Source: Rugamonas rivuli
Lineage (GTDB): Bacteria; Pseudomonadota; Gammaproteobacteria; Burkholderiales; Burkholderiaceae_D
Direction of reading: 5' to 3'
Assembly (NCBI RefSeq): GCF_009380165.1
Contig: NZ_WHUF01000001.1
Coordinates: 1,152,903-1,216,902, forward strand
DNA length: 64,000 nt
In this document: piece by piece, positions 1-9,031 of the stretch
Position numbering within the stretch: the stretch's first letter is position 1
How the letters are laid out: the number at the start of each line of letters is the position of its first letter
Position numbers and translations under genes: made by a program
Notes under the pieces: generated by a model
Seen by the model: the letters and a program-made list of their open reading frames with translations, nothing else
Told to the model about the DNA's origin: nothing
Database searches by the model: none

Positions 1-55
1 CTGAGCGGGGTTGCGCGGGGTTGAGCTGACCTCGGCGGGAGGACGGTGCTTCGTC

Positions 56-61
56 TATAAT
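56..61 (+). promoter_or_regulatory. Possible -10 element ahead of mfd
   Basis: A perfect TATAAT lies about 55 bases upstream of the mfd start. No convincing -35 hexamer sits 16-18 bases before it, so this is only a candidate promoter. Confidence 0.3.
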
Positions 62-115
62 GTCGGCAGCGGCATTGCCCCACCGGCGGTGCATTGAGGT
101 CTCCTTAACCGTTGA

Positions 116-3100
116 ATGTGTGTTGTGTCCCTGGTCTTAAAAAACTCCCTACCAAAACCCGGCACCCGCTTCGCCCTGCCTGCGCTGCACGGCTCGTCGG
201 ACGCCTACGCACTGGCGCTCACCGCGCTCGAACTCAAATCCCAGGGCCAGATGCTGGCCGTGATCGTCGCCAACGCCAGCGACGGCCAGCGCCTGCTGGA
301 CGAGATCCCGTGGTTCGGCGGCGACCAGCTGCGCTGCCACCTGCTGCCGGACTGGGAAACCCTGCCCTACGACGCTTTCTCGCCGCACCAGGACCTGGTG
401 TCCGAACGCCTGGCCACGCTGCACGAAATCACCAGCGGCCAGTGCGACGTGATGCTGGTGCCGGCCACCACGGCGCTGGTGCGCATGGCGCCGCCGTCGT
501 TCCTGGCGGCCTACACCTTCTTCTTCAAAAAAGACGAGTCGCTCGATGAAGCGCGCCTGAAATCGCAGCTGACGCTGGCCGGCTACACCCACGTGGCGCA
601 GGTGATGTCGCCCGGCGAGTACTCGGTGCGCGGCGGCCTGATCGACCTGTTCCCGATGGGTTCCGCCCTGCCCTACCGGCTCGACCTGTTCGGCGACACC
701 ATCGAAACCATCCGCACCTTCGACGCCGACACCCAGCGCTCGCTGTACCCGGTCAACGAGGTGCGATTGCTGCCCGGCCGCGAGTTCCCGATGGACGAAG
801 CTGCGCGCACCACCTTCCGCAACCGCTGGCGCGAACAGTTCGAAGGCGATCCTTCGCGCTCCGTGGTGTACAAGGACATCAAGAGCGGCATCGCCTCGGC
901 CGGCATCGAGTACTACCTGCCGCTGTTCTTCGACGAAACGGCGACGCTGTTCGACTACCTGCCGCAAGGCGCGGCGCTGGCCCTGGTCGGCGACATCGAC
1001 GCCGCCATCAAACGCTTCTGGACCGACACCGGCTCGCGCTACCGCTTCCTGAAGGCCGACCGCGAGCGCCCCATCCTGGCGCCGGAAGCGCTGTTCCTGT
1101 CGGACGAACAGTTCTTCACGCTGGCCAAGCCTTACGGCCGGCTGGTGGTATCGAAGGACGCCGACAGCGGCGCCTCCGAGCTGTCGGCGCCGGTGCCCAA
1201 CATCGCCGTCAACCGCCACAGCGAAGACCCGCTGACCAATCTGCGCGCCTACCTGCTGCAGGCGGGCCGCCGCGTGATGATCTGCGCCGAATCGAACGGC
1301 CGCCGCGAAACGCTGCAGCAGTACTTCAACGAATACGACCTGGCGCTGACGCCGGTGGAAGGCTACGAAGGCTTCGCCACCTCCGGCGAAAAGCTGATGC
1401 TGGGCGTGGCGCCGCTGCACGCCGGCTTCGAGCTGTCGACGCCGGGCGAGCACCTGATTTTCATCACCGAGACCGAGCTGTATGCGGGCTCCGGCCGCCG
1501 CGTCGGCAAGAAGAAGCAGGAAGCCGTCACCCAGGTCGAATCGATGGTGCGCGACCTGTCGGAACTGAAGATCGGCGATCCGGTGGTGCACATCAACCAC
1601 GGCATCGGGCGCTACATGGGCCTGACCAGCATGGACCTGGGCGAAGGCGAGACCGAGTTCCTGCACCTGGAGTACGCCAAGGACACCAAGCTGTACGTGC
1701 CGGTATCGCAGCTGCACGTGATCTCGCGCTACTCCGGCGCCTCGCCGGAAGACGCGCCGCTGCACGCGCTGGGTTCCGGCGCGTGGGAGAAAGCCAAGCG
1801 CAAGGCCGCCGAACAGGTGCGCGACACCGCCGCCGAGCTGCTCAACCTGTACGCCCGCCGCGCGCTGCGCCAGGGCCACTCGTTCGAATACTCGGCGCAC
1901 GACTACGAACGCTTCGCCGACAGCTTCGGCTTCGACGAAACGCCGGACCAGCAGGAAGCGATCAACAACGTCATCAAGGATATGACCTCAGGCAAGCCGA
2001 TGGACCGGCTGGTGTGCGGCGACGTCGGCTTCGGCAAGACCGAAGTGGCGTTGCGCGCGGCCTTCATCGCCGTCATGGGCGGCAAGCAGGTGGCGATCCT
2101 GGCGCCAACCACGCTGCTGGCCGAGCAGCATGCGCAAACCTTCGCCGACCGCTTCGCCGACTGGCCGGTGCGCATCGCCGAAATGTCGCGCTTCCGCACC
2201 GGCAAGGAGATCACGCAGGCGATCAAGGGCATGGCCGACGGCACGCTGGACATCGTCATCGGCACCCACAAGCTGCTGTCGGACGACGTCAAGTTCACCC
2301 GCCTCGGCTTGGTCATCATCGACGAGGAGCACCGTTTCGGCGTGCGCCAGAAGGAAGCCCTGAAATCGCTGCGCGCCGAAGTCGACGTGCTGACGCTGAC
2401 CGCCACGCCTATCCCGCGCACGCTGGGCATGGCGCTGGAAGGCCTGCGCGACTTCTCGGTGATCGCCACCGCGCCGCAAAAGCGCCTGGCGATCAAGACC
2501 TTCGTGCGCAGCGAGGGCGAATCCATCATCCGCGAAGCCTGTTTGCGCGAATTGAAGCGCGGCGGCCAGGTCTACTTCCTGCACAACGAGGTCGAGACCA
2601 TCCAGAACCGCATGGCGATGCTGACCGAGCTGCTGCCGGAAGCGCGCATCGCCGTGGCCCACGGCCAGATGCACGAGCGCGACCTGGAAAAAGTGATGCG
2701 CGACTTCGTGGCGCAGCGCTACAACATCCTGCTGTGCACCACGATTATCGAAACCGGCATCGACGTGCCGACCGCGAACACCATCATCATGCACCGCGCC
2801 GACAAGTTCGGCCTGGCGCAGTTGCACCAGCTGCGCGGGCGCGTCGGCCGTTCGCACCACCAGGCCTATGCCTACCTGCTGGTGACGGACGTGCAGGGAT
2901 TGACCAAGCAGGCGCAGCGCCGCCTGGACGCGATCCAGCAGATGGAAGAACTGGGCAGCGGCTTCTATCTCGCCATGCACGACCTGGAAATCCGCGGCGC
3001 CGGCGAAGTCCTCGGCGACAACCAGTCGGGCGAGATGACCGAGATCGGCTTCCAGCTGTATTCGGACATGCTGAACGAAGCGGTGCGTTCGCTCAAGGCC

Positions 3101-3568
3101 GGCAAGGAGCCAGACCTGGCGGCGCCGCTGGCCACCACCACCGAGATCAACCTGCACGTGCCGGCGCTGCTGCCGGCCGATTTCTGCGGCGATGTGCACG
3201 AACGGCTATCTATTTACAAGCGCATGGCCAACTGCAACGTCCAGGACAAGATCGACGACATGCAGGAAGAAATGATCGACCGTTTCGGCAAATTGCCGGA
3301 CGCCGTCAAGGCCCTGATCGAGACGCACCGCCTGCGCATCGCCGCCAAGACCGTAGGCATCATCAAGATCGACGCCCATGGCGAGGCGGCCACGCTGCAG
3401 TTCATGGCCAAGCCGCCGATCGACCCGATGCGCATCATCGACCTGATACAGAAGAACCGCCAGATCAAGCTCAATGGCCAGGACAAACTGAAGATCACCG
3501 CCGCCATGCCGGACCTGGCGGCGCGTGTCGCCCAGATCAAAGGTGCGATCAAACAGTTGACCGCGTAA
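116..3568 (+). CDS. mfd: Transcription-repair coupling factor Mfd
   Basis: Mfd is the ATP-dependent DNA translocase that removes RNA polymerase stalled at lesions and recruits UvrA for transcription-coupled excision repair. The 1150-residue length matches the family. An N-terminal UvrB-like region is followed by the RNA polymerase-interaction segment (DPVVHINHGIGRYMGL near residue 487). The helicase core has Walker A CGDVGFGKTEVAL near 632 and the DEEH box near 736, then the second RecA-like lobe (IIETGIDVP, QLRGRVGRS) and the C-terminal TRCF domain. The ATG at 116 has no good ribosome site, and an in-frame GTG at 125 would begin at VSLVLKNSLPKPG, so the exact start is uncertain. It stands alone ahead of serB. 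Confidence 0.98.
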   Translation: MCVVSLVLKNSLPKPGTRFALPALHGSSDAYALALTALELKSQGQMLAVIVANASDGQRLLDEIPWFGGDQLRCHLLPDWETLPYDAFSPHQDLVSERLATLHEITSGQCDVMLVPATTALVRMAPPSFLAAYTFFFKKDESLDEARLKSQLTLAGYTHVAQVMSPGEYSVRGGLIDLFPMGSALPYRLDLFGDTIETIRTFDADTQRSLYPVNEVRLLPGREFPMDEAARTTFRNRWREQFEGDPSRSVVYKDIKSGIASAGIEYYLPLFFDETATLFDYLPQGAALALVGDIDAAIKRFWTDTGSRYRFLKADRERPILAPEALFLSDEQFFTLAKPYGRLVVSKDADSGASELSAPVPNIAVNRHSEDPLTNLRAYLLQAGRRVMICAESNGRRETLQQYFNEYDLALTPVEGYEGFATSGEKLMLGVAPLHAGFELSTPGEHLIFITETELYAGSGRRVGKKKQEAVTQVESMVRDLSELKIGDPVVHINHGIGRYMGLTSMDLGEGETEFLHLEYAKDTKLYVPVSQLHVISRYSGASPEDAPLHALGSGAWEKAKRKAAEQVRDTAAELLNLYARRALRQGHSFEYSAHDYERFADSFGFDETPDQQEAINNVIKDMTSGKPMDRLVCGDVGFGKTEVALRAAFIAVMGGKQVAILAPTTLLAEQHAQTFADRFADWPVRIAEMSRFRTGKEITQAIKGMADGTLDIVIGTHKLLSDDVKFTRLGLVIIDEEHRFGVRQKEALKSLRAEVDVLTLTATPIPRTLGMALEGLRDFSVIATAPQKRLAIKTFVRSEGESIIREACLRELKRGGQVYFLHNEVETIQNRMAMLTELLPEARIAVAHGQMHERDLEKVMRDFVAQRYNILLCTTIIETGIDVPTANTIIMHRADKFGLAQLHQLRGRVGRSHHQAYAYLLVTDVQGLTKQAQRRLDAIQQMEELGSGFYLAMHDLEIRGAGEVLGDNQSGEMTEIGFQLYSDMLNEAVRSLKAGKEPDLAAPLATTTEINLHVPALLPADFCGDVHERLSIYKRMANCNVQDKIDDMQEEMIDRFGKLPDAVKALIETHRLRIAAKTVGIIKIDAHGEAATLQFMAKPPIDPMRIIDLIQKNRQIKLNGQDKLKITAAMPDLAARVAQIKGAIKQLTA

Positions 3569-3645
3569 GCCTTAACACGTAACTTGGGCGCTTAGCCCAA
3601 AAAACGCTATATGCCTGAATGAAGATGAAGAACGCAAAAAACACC

Positions 3646-4488
3646 ATGAATCTTGTGCTGCAAGGGTTGGACGATTGCAAGGCCCGCCTGGAGCGCATCG
3701 CGGCGCTGACGGCGCCGAAAAACATCACCTGGCTGAACGACCGCGCGCTGCGCTGCGAAGGCATCACCTTCTCGCCCGCGCTGCGCCAGACCATCGAAGT
3801 GGCGGCCCAGGCGGCGCAGCTGGACGCCACCTACTCGATCGGCATGCACAAGATGAGCGAGTTCAAGCTGGTCGCCATGGACATGGATTCGACGCTGATC
3901 ACCATCGAGTGCATCGACGAAATCGCCGACATGCAGGGTCTCAAGCCTCAAGTGTCGGAGATCACCGAGGCGGCGATGCGCGGCGAGCTCGATTTCTCCG
4001 AAAGCCTGAAGCGCCGCGTGGCGCTGCTGGAAGGCCTGGAAGCGTCGGCGCTGGAGCGCGTGTACGAAGAGCGCCTGCAGTTGTCGCCGGGCGCCGAGGC
4101 CATGCTCAAGGCGGTGCAGCAGGCCGGCCTGAAGACGCTGCTGGTGTCGGGCGGCTTCACCTACTTCACCTCGCGGCTGAAAGAGCGCCTGGGCCTGGAC
4201 TACACCCACGCCAACGAACTGGAAATCGTCGACGGCCGGCTGACCGGCCGCGTGGTCGGCGGCATCGTCGATGCGGAAGAGAAGAAGCGCACGGTGGAGC
4301 GCGTGTGCGCGGAGCTGGAGATCGAGCCGTCGCAGGCGATTGTCATGGGCGACGGCGCCAACGACCTGAAGATGATGAGCATTTCCGGCATGTCGGTGGC
4401 CTTCCGCGCCAAGCCAGTGGTGCGCGAGCAGGCCAACGTCGCGCTCAACTTCGTCGGCCTGGACGGCATCCTCCCGCTGCTGACCTGA
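3646..4488 (+). CDS. serB: Phosphoserine phosphatase SerB
   Basis: SerB dephosphorylates O-phosphoserine in the last step of serine biosynthesis in the cytoplasm. The HAD-family nucleophile motif DMDSTLITIECIDE is near residues 84-97. LLVSGGFTYF (motif II Ser) and MGDGANDLKMM (motif III Asp pair) follow in the expected order. An N-terminal ~75-residue regulatory-like region precedes the HAD core, as in other proteobacterial SerB proteins. I prefer the ATG at 3646 (MNLVLQGLD). An in-frame ATG at 3619 would add nine Lys/Asn-rich residues and has no better ribosome site. It lies 77 bases after mfd. Confidence 0.95.
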   Translation: MNLVLQGLDDCKARLERIAALTAPKNITWLNDRALRCEGITFSPALRQTIEVAAQAAQLDATYSIGMHKMSEFKLVAMDMDSTLITIECIDEIADMQGLKPQVSEITEAAMRGELDFSESLKRRVALLEGLEASALERVYEERLQLSPGAEAMLKAVQQAGLKTLLVSGGFTYFTSRLKERLGLDYTHANELEIVDGRLTGRVVGGIVDAEEKKRTVERVCAELEIEPSQAIVMGDGANDLKMMSISGMSVAFRAKPVVREQANVALNFVGLDGILPLLT

Positions 4489-4498
4489 GCCGCCGGTC

Positions 4499-4828
4499 TC
4501 ACTCCTGACGGCGCGCGACCTGCTCGGCCCCGAGCAGGCGCACGCCGGCCACGCTGCCGTTGTCGCGCTGGTCGAACTCCACCCGCAGGCCGCCCCAGCG
4601 CGTGATGAACACACCCTTCCCTGCGGCCTCCAGCTCAACTGCCGGACCGCCGTTCATCTGCGCATACAGTTTCTTGCGGCGCTCGGTCACGGTCAGCGTG
4701 CGGCCGTCTGCCAGGTCGTACTGTCCCTTGAAGTCTTGCAGCTCAATAGTTTGTGCCGGTTTCTCGGCCGCGCCGGCGGCGCATGGAACGCAGCAGCACA
4801 ATGCCAAAGCCCAGATTAAAGTACGCAT
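4499..4828 (-). CDS. Small secreted hypothetical protein
   Basis: The 109-residue product begins with a signal peptide (Met-Arg, then a Leu/Ala/Cys-rich stretch to about residue 22, AAGA-A). The mature part carries one short beta-rich unit, YDLADGRTLTVTERRKKLYA. It resembles the C-terminal domains appended to serine hydrolases (compare the end of the protein at 7014-8417: YTMPDGRRLWL). No catalytic residues are apparent. The start at 4828 was chosen for the signal peptide; a longer frame runs to 4921 but its extra residues look non-native. It converges with serB, ten bases apart. Function unknown. Confidence 0.75.
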   Translation of the reverse strand: MRTLIWALALCCCVPCAAGAAEKPAQTIELQDFKGQYDLADGRTLTVTERRKKLYAQMNGGPAVELEAAGKGVFITRWGGLRVEFDQRDNGSVAGVRLLGAEQVARRQE

Positions 4829-4984
4829 GATATTTTCCCGTTCAGGTAGTATCGCCATCGCTCTCAATGTGGATGGCAATGACTCACTGTAGGCAAAATA
4901 ACCATGACCCGCGCGCGGCATCCGACCAAGCCCCAGTTTGTGGCGACGAATGGTCGTTATCAGGGGTTAAACGGGACGCCCGGT

Positions 4985-5221
4985 TTAGGCGATCAGCACG
5001 CCGCTGCGCGCCACCGAGTAGATGACCTTGCCGACGCGTTCATAGTCGATGCTGCTCTCTACCTGCAAGTCTATCCGCTCGATTTTCTGCTCGAATAGCA
5101 GCTTGACCAGTTCCTCGGCGGTGCTTACGTTGGTGCCTAGCACCTGGATCTGGTCCTTGCCGACGACAACCAATGTTGGCGGCGCAGGCGATGCAGTCCA
5201 GGCGGGAGGTAGTTTATTCAT
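4985..5221 (-). CDS. Small ExbD-like periplasmic-domain protein
   Basis: The 78-residue protein has the layout of the periplasmic domain of ExbD/TolR: a beta strand (TLVVVGKDQIQVLG), a helix (TAEELVKLLFEQ), a strand (IDLQVESSIDYERVGKVI), and a closing SVARSGVLIA. It lacks the N-terminal transmembrane helix of true ExbD/TolR and no ExbB/TolQ gene is nearby. A GTG at 5236 would add five residues; neither start has a strong ribosome site. The ExbD relationship is from fold-like pattern only. Function unknown. Confidence 0.6.
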   Translation of the reverse strand: MNKLPPAWTASPAPPTLVVVGKDQIQVLGTNVSTAEELVKLLFEQKIERIDLQVESSIDYERVGKVIYSVARSGVLIA

Positions 5222-5300
5222 GGCGATATCAAACACAAAATTTGACTAAAATGATAACATCAAAGCCCATTTGTCATTGCCTTTATCGCCGCCTTTATTC

Positions 5301-6230
5301 ATGATCCGCCACCTCCTGCTCTGCGCGCCGCTGCTGGCCGCCGGCGCCAGCCACGCCGCCGAATGCCGCTACACCGAACTCGCCACGCTGACTATCGGCG
5401 CCGACGACCAATGGGGCCAGCCCTACATCGATGCGCAGATCAACGGCAAGCCGGTACGCATGCTGATCGACACCGGCGCCTATAAAACAGTGCTGGCGCA
5501 CGCGGAAATCGAACGCCAGCAACTGCGGCTTACACCCACGCAGGACAAGGCCTACGGCGTGGGCGGACAGGCGCAGATGTACGCCGCGCGTCCCGACGAA
5601 GTGATCATCGGACCTGCGCGGGTGCGCCAGGCCTTGTTCCCCGTGATCGAAGGCTTCGACCATCCCGGCTACGGCGGCATCGTCGGCGCGGACTATCTGC
5701 TGCAGGCCGATCTCGAAATCGCGCTGGCGGACAAGCAGCTGAAGTTCTTCCGTGCCGAAGGCTGCGAGGACAAGTCCCTGGCCTATTGGGATGTCAACGC
5801 GCTGGACGTGCCGCTGAGGATTCCGGCCCAAGACAGCCGCGCCACGGTCCCGGTGGAGCTCAACGGCAGCAAGCTGACGGCGCTGATCGACACCGGGGCC
5901 ACCGTCTCCACCATCACCCAACACGCCGCGGAGCGCCTGGGCTTCGCCGTCGACGGCGCCGGCGTCCGCTCAGGCAGGCGGCTGGTGGGCGTCAACGGCA
6001 AATCCCGGCGTGCGTGGATCGCCACCTTCGACAGCTTCGCGATCGGCGAAGAGAAGATCGACCATCCGCGCCTCACCGTGATGGAAGACGGGGAAGAACT
6101 CGATACCCGAAGCCACCAGATGATACTGGGCCGCGACTTCCTGCGCGCCCACCATGTGCTGCTGTCGAAGCAGCAGCACCGCTTCTACTATTCCTACCTC
6201 GGCGGACCGGTGTTCTCCGCCTCACACTGA
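5301..6230 (+). CDS. Retropepsin-like aspartic protease, exported
   Basis: The 309-residue protein has a signal peptide (MIRHLLLCAPLLAAGASHA) and two retroviral-type aspartyl protease repeats, each with a catalytic motif: MLIDTGAYKT near residues 54-63 and ALIDTGATVS near 194-203. Each repeat ends in a hydrophobic-hydrophobic-Gly segment (GGIVGADYLL, MILGRDFL). A single-chain double domain suggests an intramolecular pseudo-dimer. The ATG at 5301 was chosen because the signal peptide follows it; an upstream frame from 5271 adds ten residues. Substrate unknown. The next gene follows after 11 bases and may be cotranscribed. Confidence 0.85.
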   Translation: MIRHLLLCAPLLAAGASHAAECRYTELATLTIGADDQWGQPYIDAQINGKPVRMLIDTGAYKTVLAHAEIERQQLRLTPTQDKAYGVGGQAQMYAARPDEVIIGPARVRQALFPVIEGFDHPGYGGIVGADYLLQADLEIALADKQLKFFRAEGCEDKSLAYWDVNALDVPLRIPAQDSRATVPVELNGSKLTALIDTGATVSTITQHAAERLGFAVDGAGVRSGRRLVGVNGKSRRAWIATFDSFAIGEEKIDHPRLTVMEDGEELDTRSHQMILGRDFLRAHHVLLSKQQHRFYYSYLGGPVFSASH

Positions 6231-6241
6231 CCGGAGACGCG

Positions 6242-6532
6242 ATGAACGACTACATCATCCTCATGCTCGACGATGCACCCGACAGCAGCGACGGCGACTG
6301 GGACGGCTACATCGCCGGCCTGCGCCAGACCGGCCAGTTCGACGGCGGCAGTTCCATCGGCAGCGGCCAGCGCCTGAAGAAAGGCCAGCCGGAGCAGGCG
6401 GCCGGCTTGAACGTCACAGGATTCATCCGCGTGCGCGCCGCCAGCATAGCCGACGCCAAGCTCCTGCTGGCCGGGAATCCCGACTACGAAGCCGGCGGCA
6501 GCGTGGAAATCCGCGAACTGCCGCCCGGCTGA
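6242..6532 (+). CDS. YCII/DGPF-like small protein
   Basis: The 96-residue protein (MNDYIILMLDD... ELPPG) has the dimeric alpha/beta-barrel pattern of the YCII-related family. It begins with an YIILML strand, has a central MxxxGQFDGGSS-like loop, an ADAKLLLAGNPDYEAGGSVEIREL segment read in pieces, and a C-terminal strand. Family members are linked to sigma-factor or small-molecule metabolism, but most are uncharacterized. It follows the protease gene after 11 bases. No active-site claim can be made. Confidence 0.75.
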   Translation: MNDYIILMLDDAPDSSDGDWDGYIAGLRQTGQFDGGSSIGSGQRLKKGQPEQAAGLNVTGFIRVRAASIADAKLLLAGNPDYEAGGSVEIRELPPG

Positions 6533-6545
6533 GCGGACTGCGACA

Positions 6546-7004
6546 TCACTGGGGTTTGGGCGGGCGGATGCCGGTGTACTGCGCCGACGCCAGCTTCCAC
6601 TTGCCGCCCTCGTTCACCGCGACATAGCCGACACGCAGAGCGAAGCTGCGCTTCTCGGCATTGGGCACGGCCACCGTGCCGGACAGCTTGACCAGGATGG
6701 TGCCGGTGTTGCCGTGCATCTGGATGGACGGTTCGGACACTTCCATCGTCGGCGCTTCGCGCTTGTTGGCCGGCAGGTAGAAGCCCAGCACCTTCTCGCG
6801 CGGATCGACCTCGCCCAGCGGCGACACTTCGTAAAAATCGCGCGTGACGATGGCGTCGATCTTCGACGGCTCGAAATCGCGCTGGGCCTCGGTATAGGCC
6901 TGCACCAGCTTGAGCAGCTGCTGCGGCACGGCTTCCTGCGCATGCACCTGCGCCGCGGCCAAGGCCAGGACGGTCGCCGCCAGCAAAACGGATTTGAATT
7001 TCAT
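6546..7004 (-). CDS. Exported NTF2/SnoaL-like (DUF4440-type) protein
   Basis: The 152-residue protein has a clear signal peptide (MKFKSVLLAATVLALAAAQVHA) and a mature domain in the NTF2-like cone-fold pattern. A helix (LLKLVQAYTEAQRDFEPSKI) is followed by the DAIVTRDFYEVSPLGEVDPR segment and a sheet ending GKWKLASAQYTGIRP. DUF4440-type proteins of this length are common beside hydrolases. The gene lies nine bases downstream of the serine hydrolase on the same strand, so the two probably share a transcript. Function unknown. Confidence 0.75.
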   Translation of the reverse strand: MKFKSVLLAATVLALAAAQVHAQEAVPQQLLKLVQAYTEAQRDFEPSKIDAIVTRDFYEVSPLGEVDPREKVLGFYLPANKREAPTMEVSEPSIQMHGNTGTILVKLSGTVAVPNAEKRSFALRVGYVAVNEGGKWKLASAQYTGIRPPKPQ

Positions 7005-7013
7005 GCGGACTCC

Positions 7014-8417
7014 TTATTGAGCTTCCGGCGCGGAAGCGCCAGCATTATCGAGGGCCGGCGCCGCTTCGGCCACGCGCGGCAGGCGCATATTGCGGCCGCC
7101 CTGCTGCAGCGTCACCGCTTCCACCTGCCCGGCCGCGTCGCGGTTCAATTCGAGCTGCGCATCGACCTTGCGCAGGAAGAGCAGGTTCGCCGACTCCGCA
7201 TAGATGGGCAGCACGCCCTGCCCTTGCAGCTGCGACGTCATGCCGCTGCCGTTCGTGCGCAGCCACAGGCGGCGGCCGTCCGGCATCGTATAGGTGCCGG
7301 CGATGGCGGCCATCTGCGCAGCCGACAGCGCGATATCCTTGCGCTCAGACGGCAGCATATATTTGGCGTTGCGCGCAGCCGCCGTCAGGCCTGCGGTCAG
7401 CGACTCCAGCTGGCTGCCTTCGACGTTACTGAGCACGATCACGCTGATCTTGTCGTCCATGCGGTAGCGCACCTCGGTGGCGAAGCCTTCGATGCCGCCG
7501 CCGTGGCCGACCTCCTTGCCGCCGTCCTTCTGCTGGATGCCCAGCCCGAAGCCGTAGCCGGAGTGATAGGGCGTGGTCATCGCCTCCAGCGACGCCGGCG
7601 ACAGCAGCCTGCCTTCATACAGGCCGCGCTGCCAGCGCAGCAGATCGCCGGTGGTGGAGTACAGCGCGCCGGCGGCGTGCGGGATGCTCATGTTGATAAA
7701 GCCTGCATTGCTCACGCCTTTTTTGCTGCGCGCATAACCGGCGGCGCGGTTCGGCAGCACAGCGGCGTTCCAGTCGTAGCCGCTGTCCTTCATGCCAAGC
7801 GGCTCGAAGATATTCTTGCGCACGAAGACGTCGTAACCCTGGCCGCTGACCTTCTCGATCAAGGCTCCCAGCAGCACGTAGCCGGTATTGCTGTAGTTGA
7901 AGCGCGAGCCGGATTCGAACTCCAGCGGCAGGTCGCGCACCAGCGCCACGACTTCCTCAGGCTTCCTGGCGAACGGCTCGATCGACTGGTATTCCTTGGT
8001 CGACGTGAAGTTGGCGATGCCGGAGGTGTGGTTCAACAGCTGGAATATCGTCACCTTGCTCCACGCCGCGGGCAGGCCGCCCAGGTACTTGCTGACCGGT
8101 TCGGAGACCTTGAGCTGGCCGCGCTCCTGCAACAGCAGCACGCTGGCGGCGGTGAACTGCTTGGTGACGGAGCCGAGGCGGTACTTGGTGCTCGGCGCGT
8201 TGGGGATGTTCCATTCCAGGTTGGCCGAGCCGTAGCCCTTGTCCAGCAAGACCTGGTCGCCTTTGGCCACCAGTACGGCGCCGGAAAAATGGTCGTTGGC
8301 GGCGGCCGAATCGACCAGCGCCTCGATGCGTTTCAGATCCTGCGCCTGCCCTGCTCCGCCGGCCAGCATGGCCGTGGCCAAGCCTGCAGACAGCATCCAC
8401 TTGCGATATTGCGACAT
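7014..8417 (-). CDS. Serine hydrolase, beta-lactamase class C/PBP4* family
   Basis: The exported 467-residue protein has a signal peptide and the three active-site motifs of class C beta-lactamase-like hydrolases: SVTK (nucleophile Ser) near residue 82, YSN near 171, and HGG near 302. After the catalytic domain comes a ~110-residue beta-rich extension (IAGTYTMPDGRRLWL onwards), as often seen in esterases and D-aminopeptidase-like members. The real substrate may be a peptide, ester or cell-wall fragment. Beta-lactam resistance is not implied by the motifs alone. Likely cotranscribed with the NTF2-like gene downstream. Confidence 0.9.
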   Translation of the reverse strand: MSQYRKWMLSAGLATAMLAGGAGQAQDLKRIEALVDSAAANDHFSGAVLVAKGDQVLLDKGYGSANLEWNIPNAPSTKYRLGSVTKQFTAASVLLLQERGQLKVSEPVSKYLGGLPAAWSKVTIFQLLNHTSGIANFTSTKEYQSIEPFARKPEEVVALVRDLPLEFESGSRFNYSNTGYVLLGALIEKVSGQGYDVFVRKNIFEPLGMKDSGYDWNAAVLPNRAAGYARSKKGVSNAGFINMSIPHAAGALYSTTGDLLRWQRGLYEGRLLSPASLEAMTTPYHSGYGFGLGIQQKDGGKEVGHGGGIEGFATEVRYRMDDKISVIVLSNVEGSQLESLTAGLTAAARNAKYMLPSERKDIALSAAQMAAIAGTYTMPDGRRLWLRTNGSGMTSQLQGQGVLPIYAESANLLFLRKVDAQLELNRDAAGQVEAVTLQQGGRNMRLPRVAEAAPALDNAGASAPEAQ

Positions 8418-8478
8418 GGTTGTCTCCTGATGCGGATCGCTCCCGAATGGCGATCAACCGGCGTATGCTGCCACCATC

Positions 8479-8952
8479 TTATGTTTTTCGCAATTGCTTT
8501 ATCAAACCGTCGGATGCGTCTTCGATATAGTCGAGCACCAGATCGAAACCGCGCCCGCCGCCGTAGTACGGGTCGGGCACCACATCCGATCCGCTGCGGC
8601 TGGCGTGCGCCATGAACAGGCCCAGTTTGTGTCGGTGCTGCGGCGGACAGGCCGCTTCCAGCAGGCTGAGATTGTCGTAGTCCATGGCCAGCACGTGGTC
8701 GAACTCTTCGAAGTCGCGGGCCGCCACCTTGCGCGAGCGCTGCGTGGACAAGTCGTAGCCGCGCCTGGCCGCATACTCCATCGAGCGCGCGTCGGGCGGC
8801 TCGCCGGCGTGGTAGCCGTGGGTACCGGCCGAATCGATGCGGAACTGGCCGGACAGGCCGGCCGCCTCCACGCGATGGCGGAACACCCCCTCCGCCGTCG
8901 GAGAGCGGCAGATATTCCCCATGCAGACGAACAGCACCGAAGTTTTCGCCAT
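8479..8952 (-). CDS. Low-molecular-weight protein-tyrosine phosphatase
   Basis: The 157-residue cytoplasmic protein has the P-loop VCMGNICRSPTAEG near residues 8-21 (Cys nucleophile in CX5RS) and the general-acid motif DPYYGG near 127-132. This is the standard length and layout for LMW-PTPs, which dephosphorylate tyrosine kinases or other phosphoproteins. No exopolysaccharide or BY-kinase genes are nearby, so the partner is unknown. It is divergent from the AraC-type gene across an AT-rich 79-base gap. Confidence 0.93.
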   Translation of the reverse strand: MAKTSVLFVCMGNICRSPTAEGVFRHRVEAAGLSGQFRIDSAGTHGYHAGEPPDARSMEYAARRGYDLSTQRSRKVAARDFEEFDHVLAMDYDNLSLLEAACPPQHRHKLGLFMAHASRSGSDVVPDPYYGGGRGFDLVLDYIEDASDGLIKQLRKT

Positions 8953-9031
8953 GAGAGCAAGCCACTTATATAATTAATATGTTTATATTTTATAGATTAA
9001 ATCCGCATCTCGCGACACGCCGGCAAAATAA

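Noticed and set aside
3584..3600. TTGGGC/GCCCAA hairpin after mfd
   Set aside because: It is followed by A residues, not T, on the transcribed strand, so it is not a normal rho-independent terminator for mfd.
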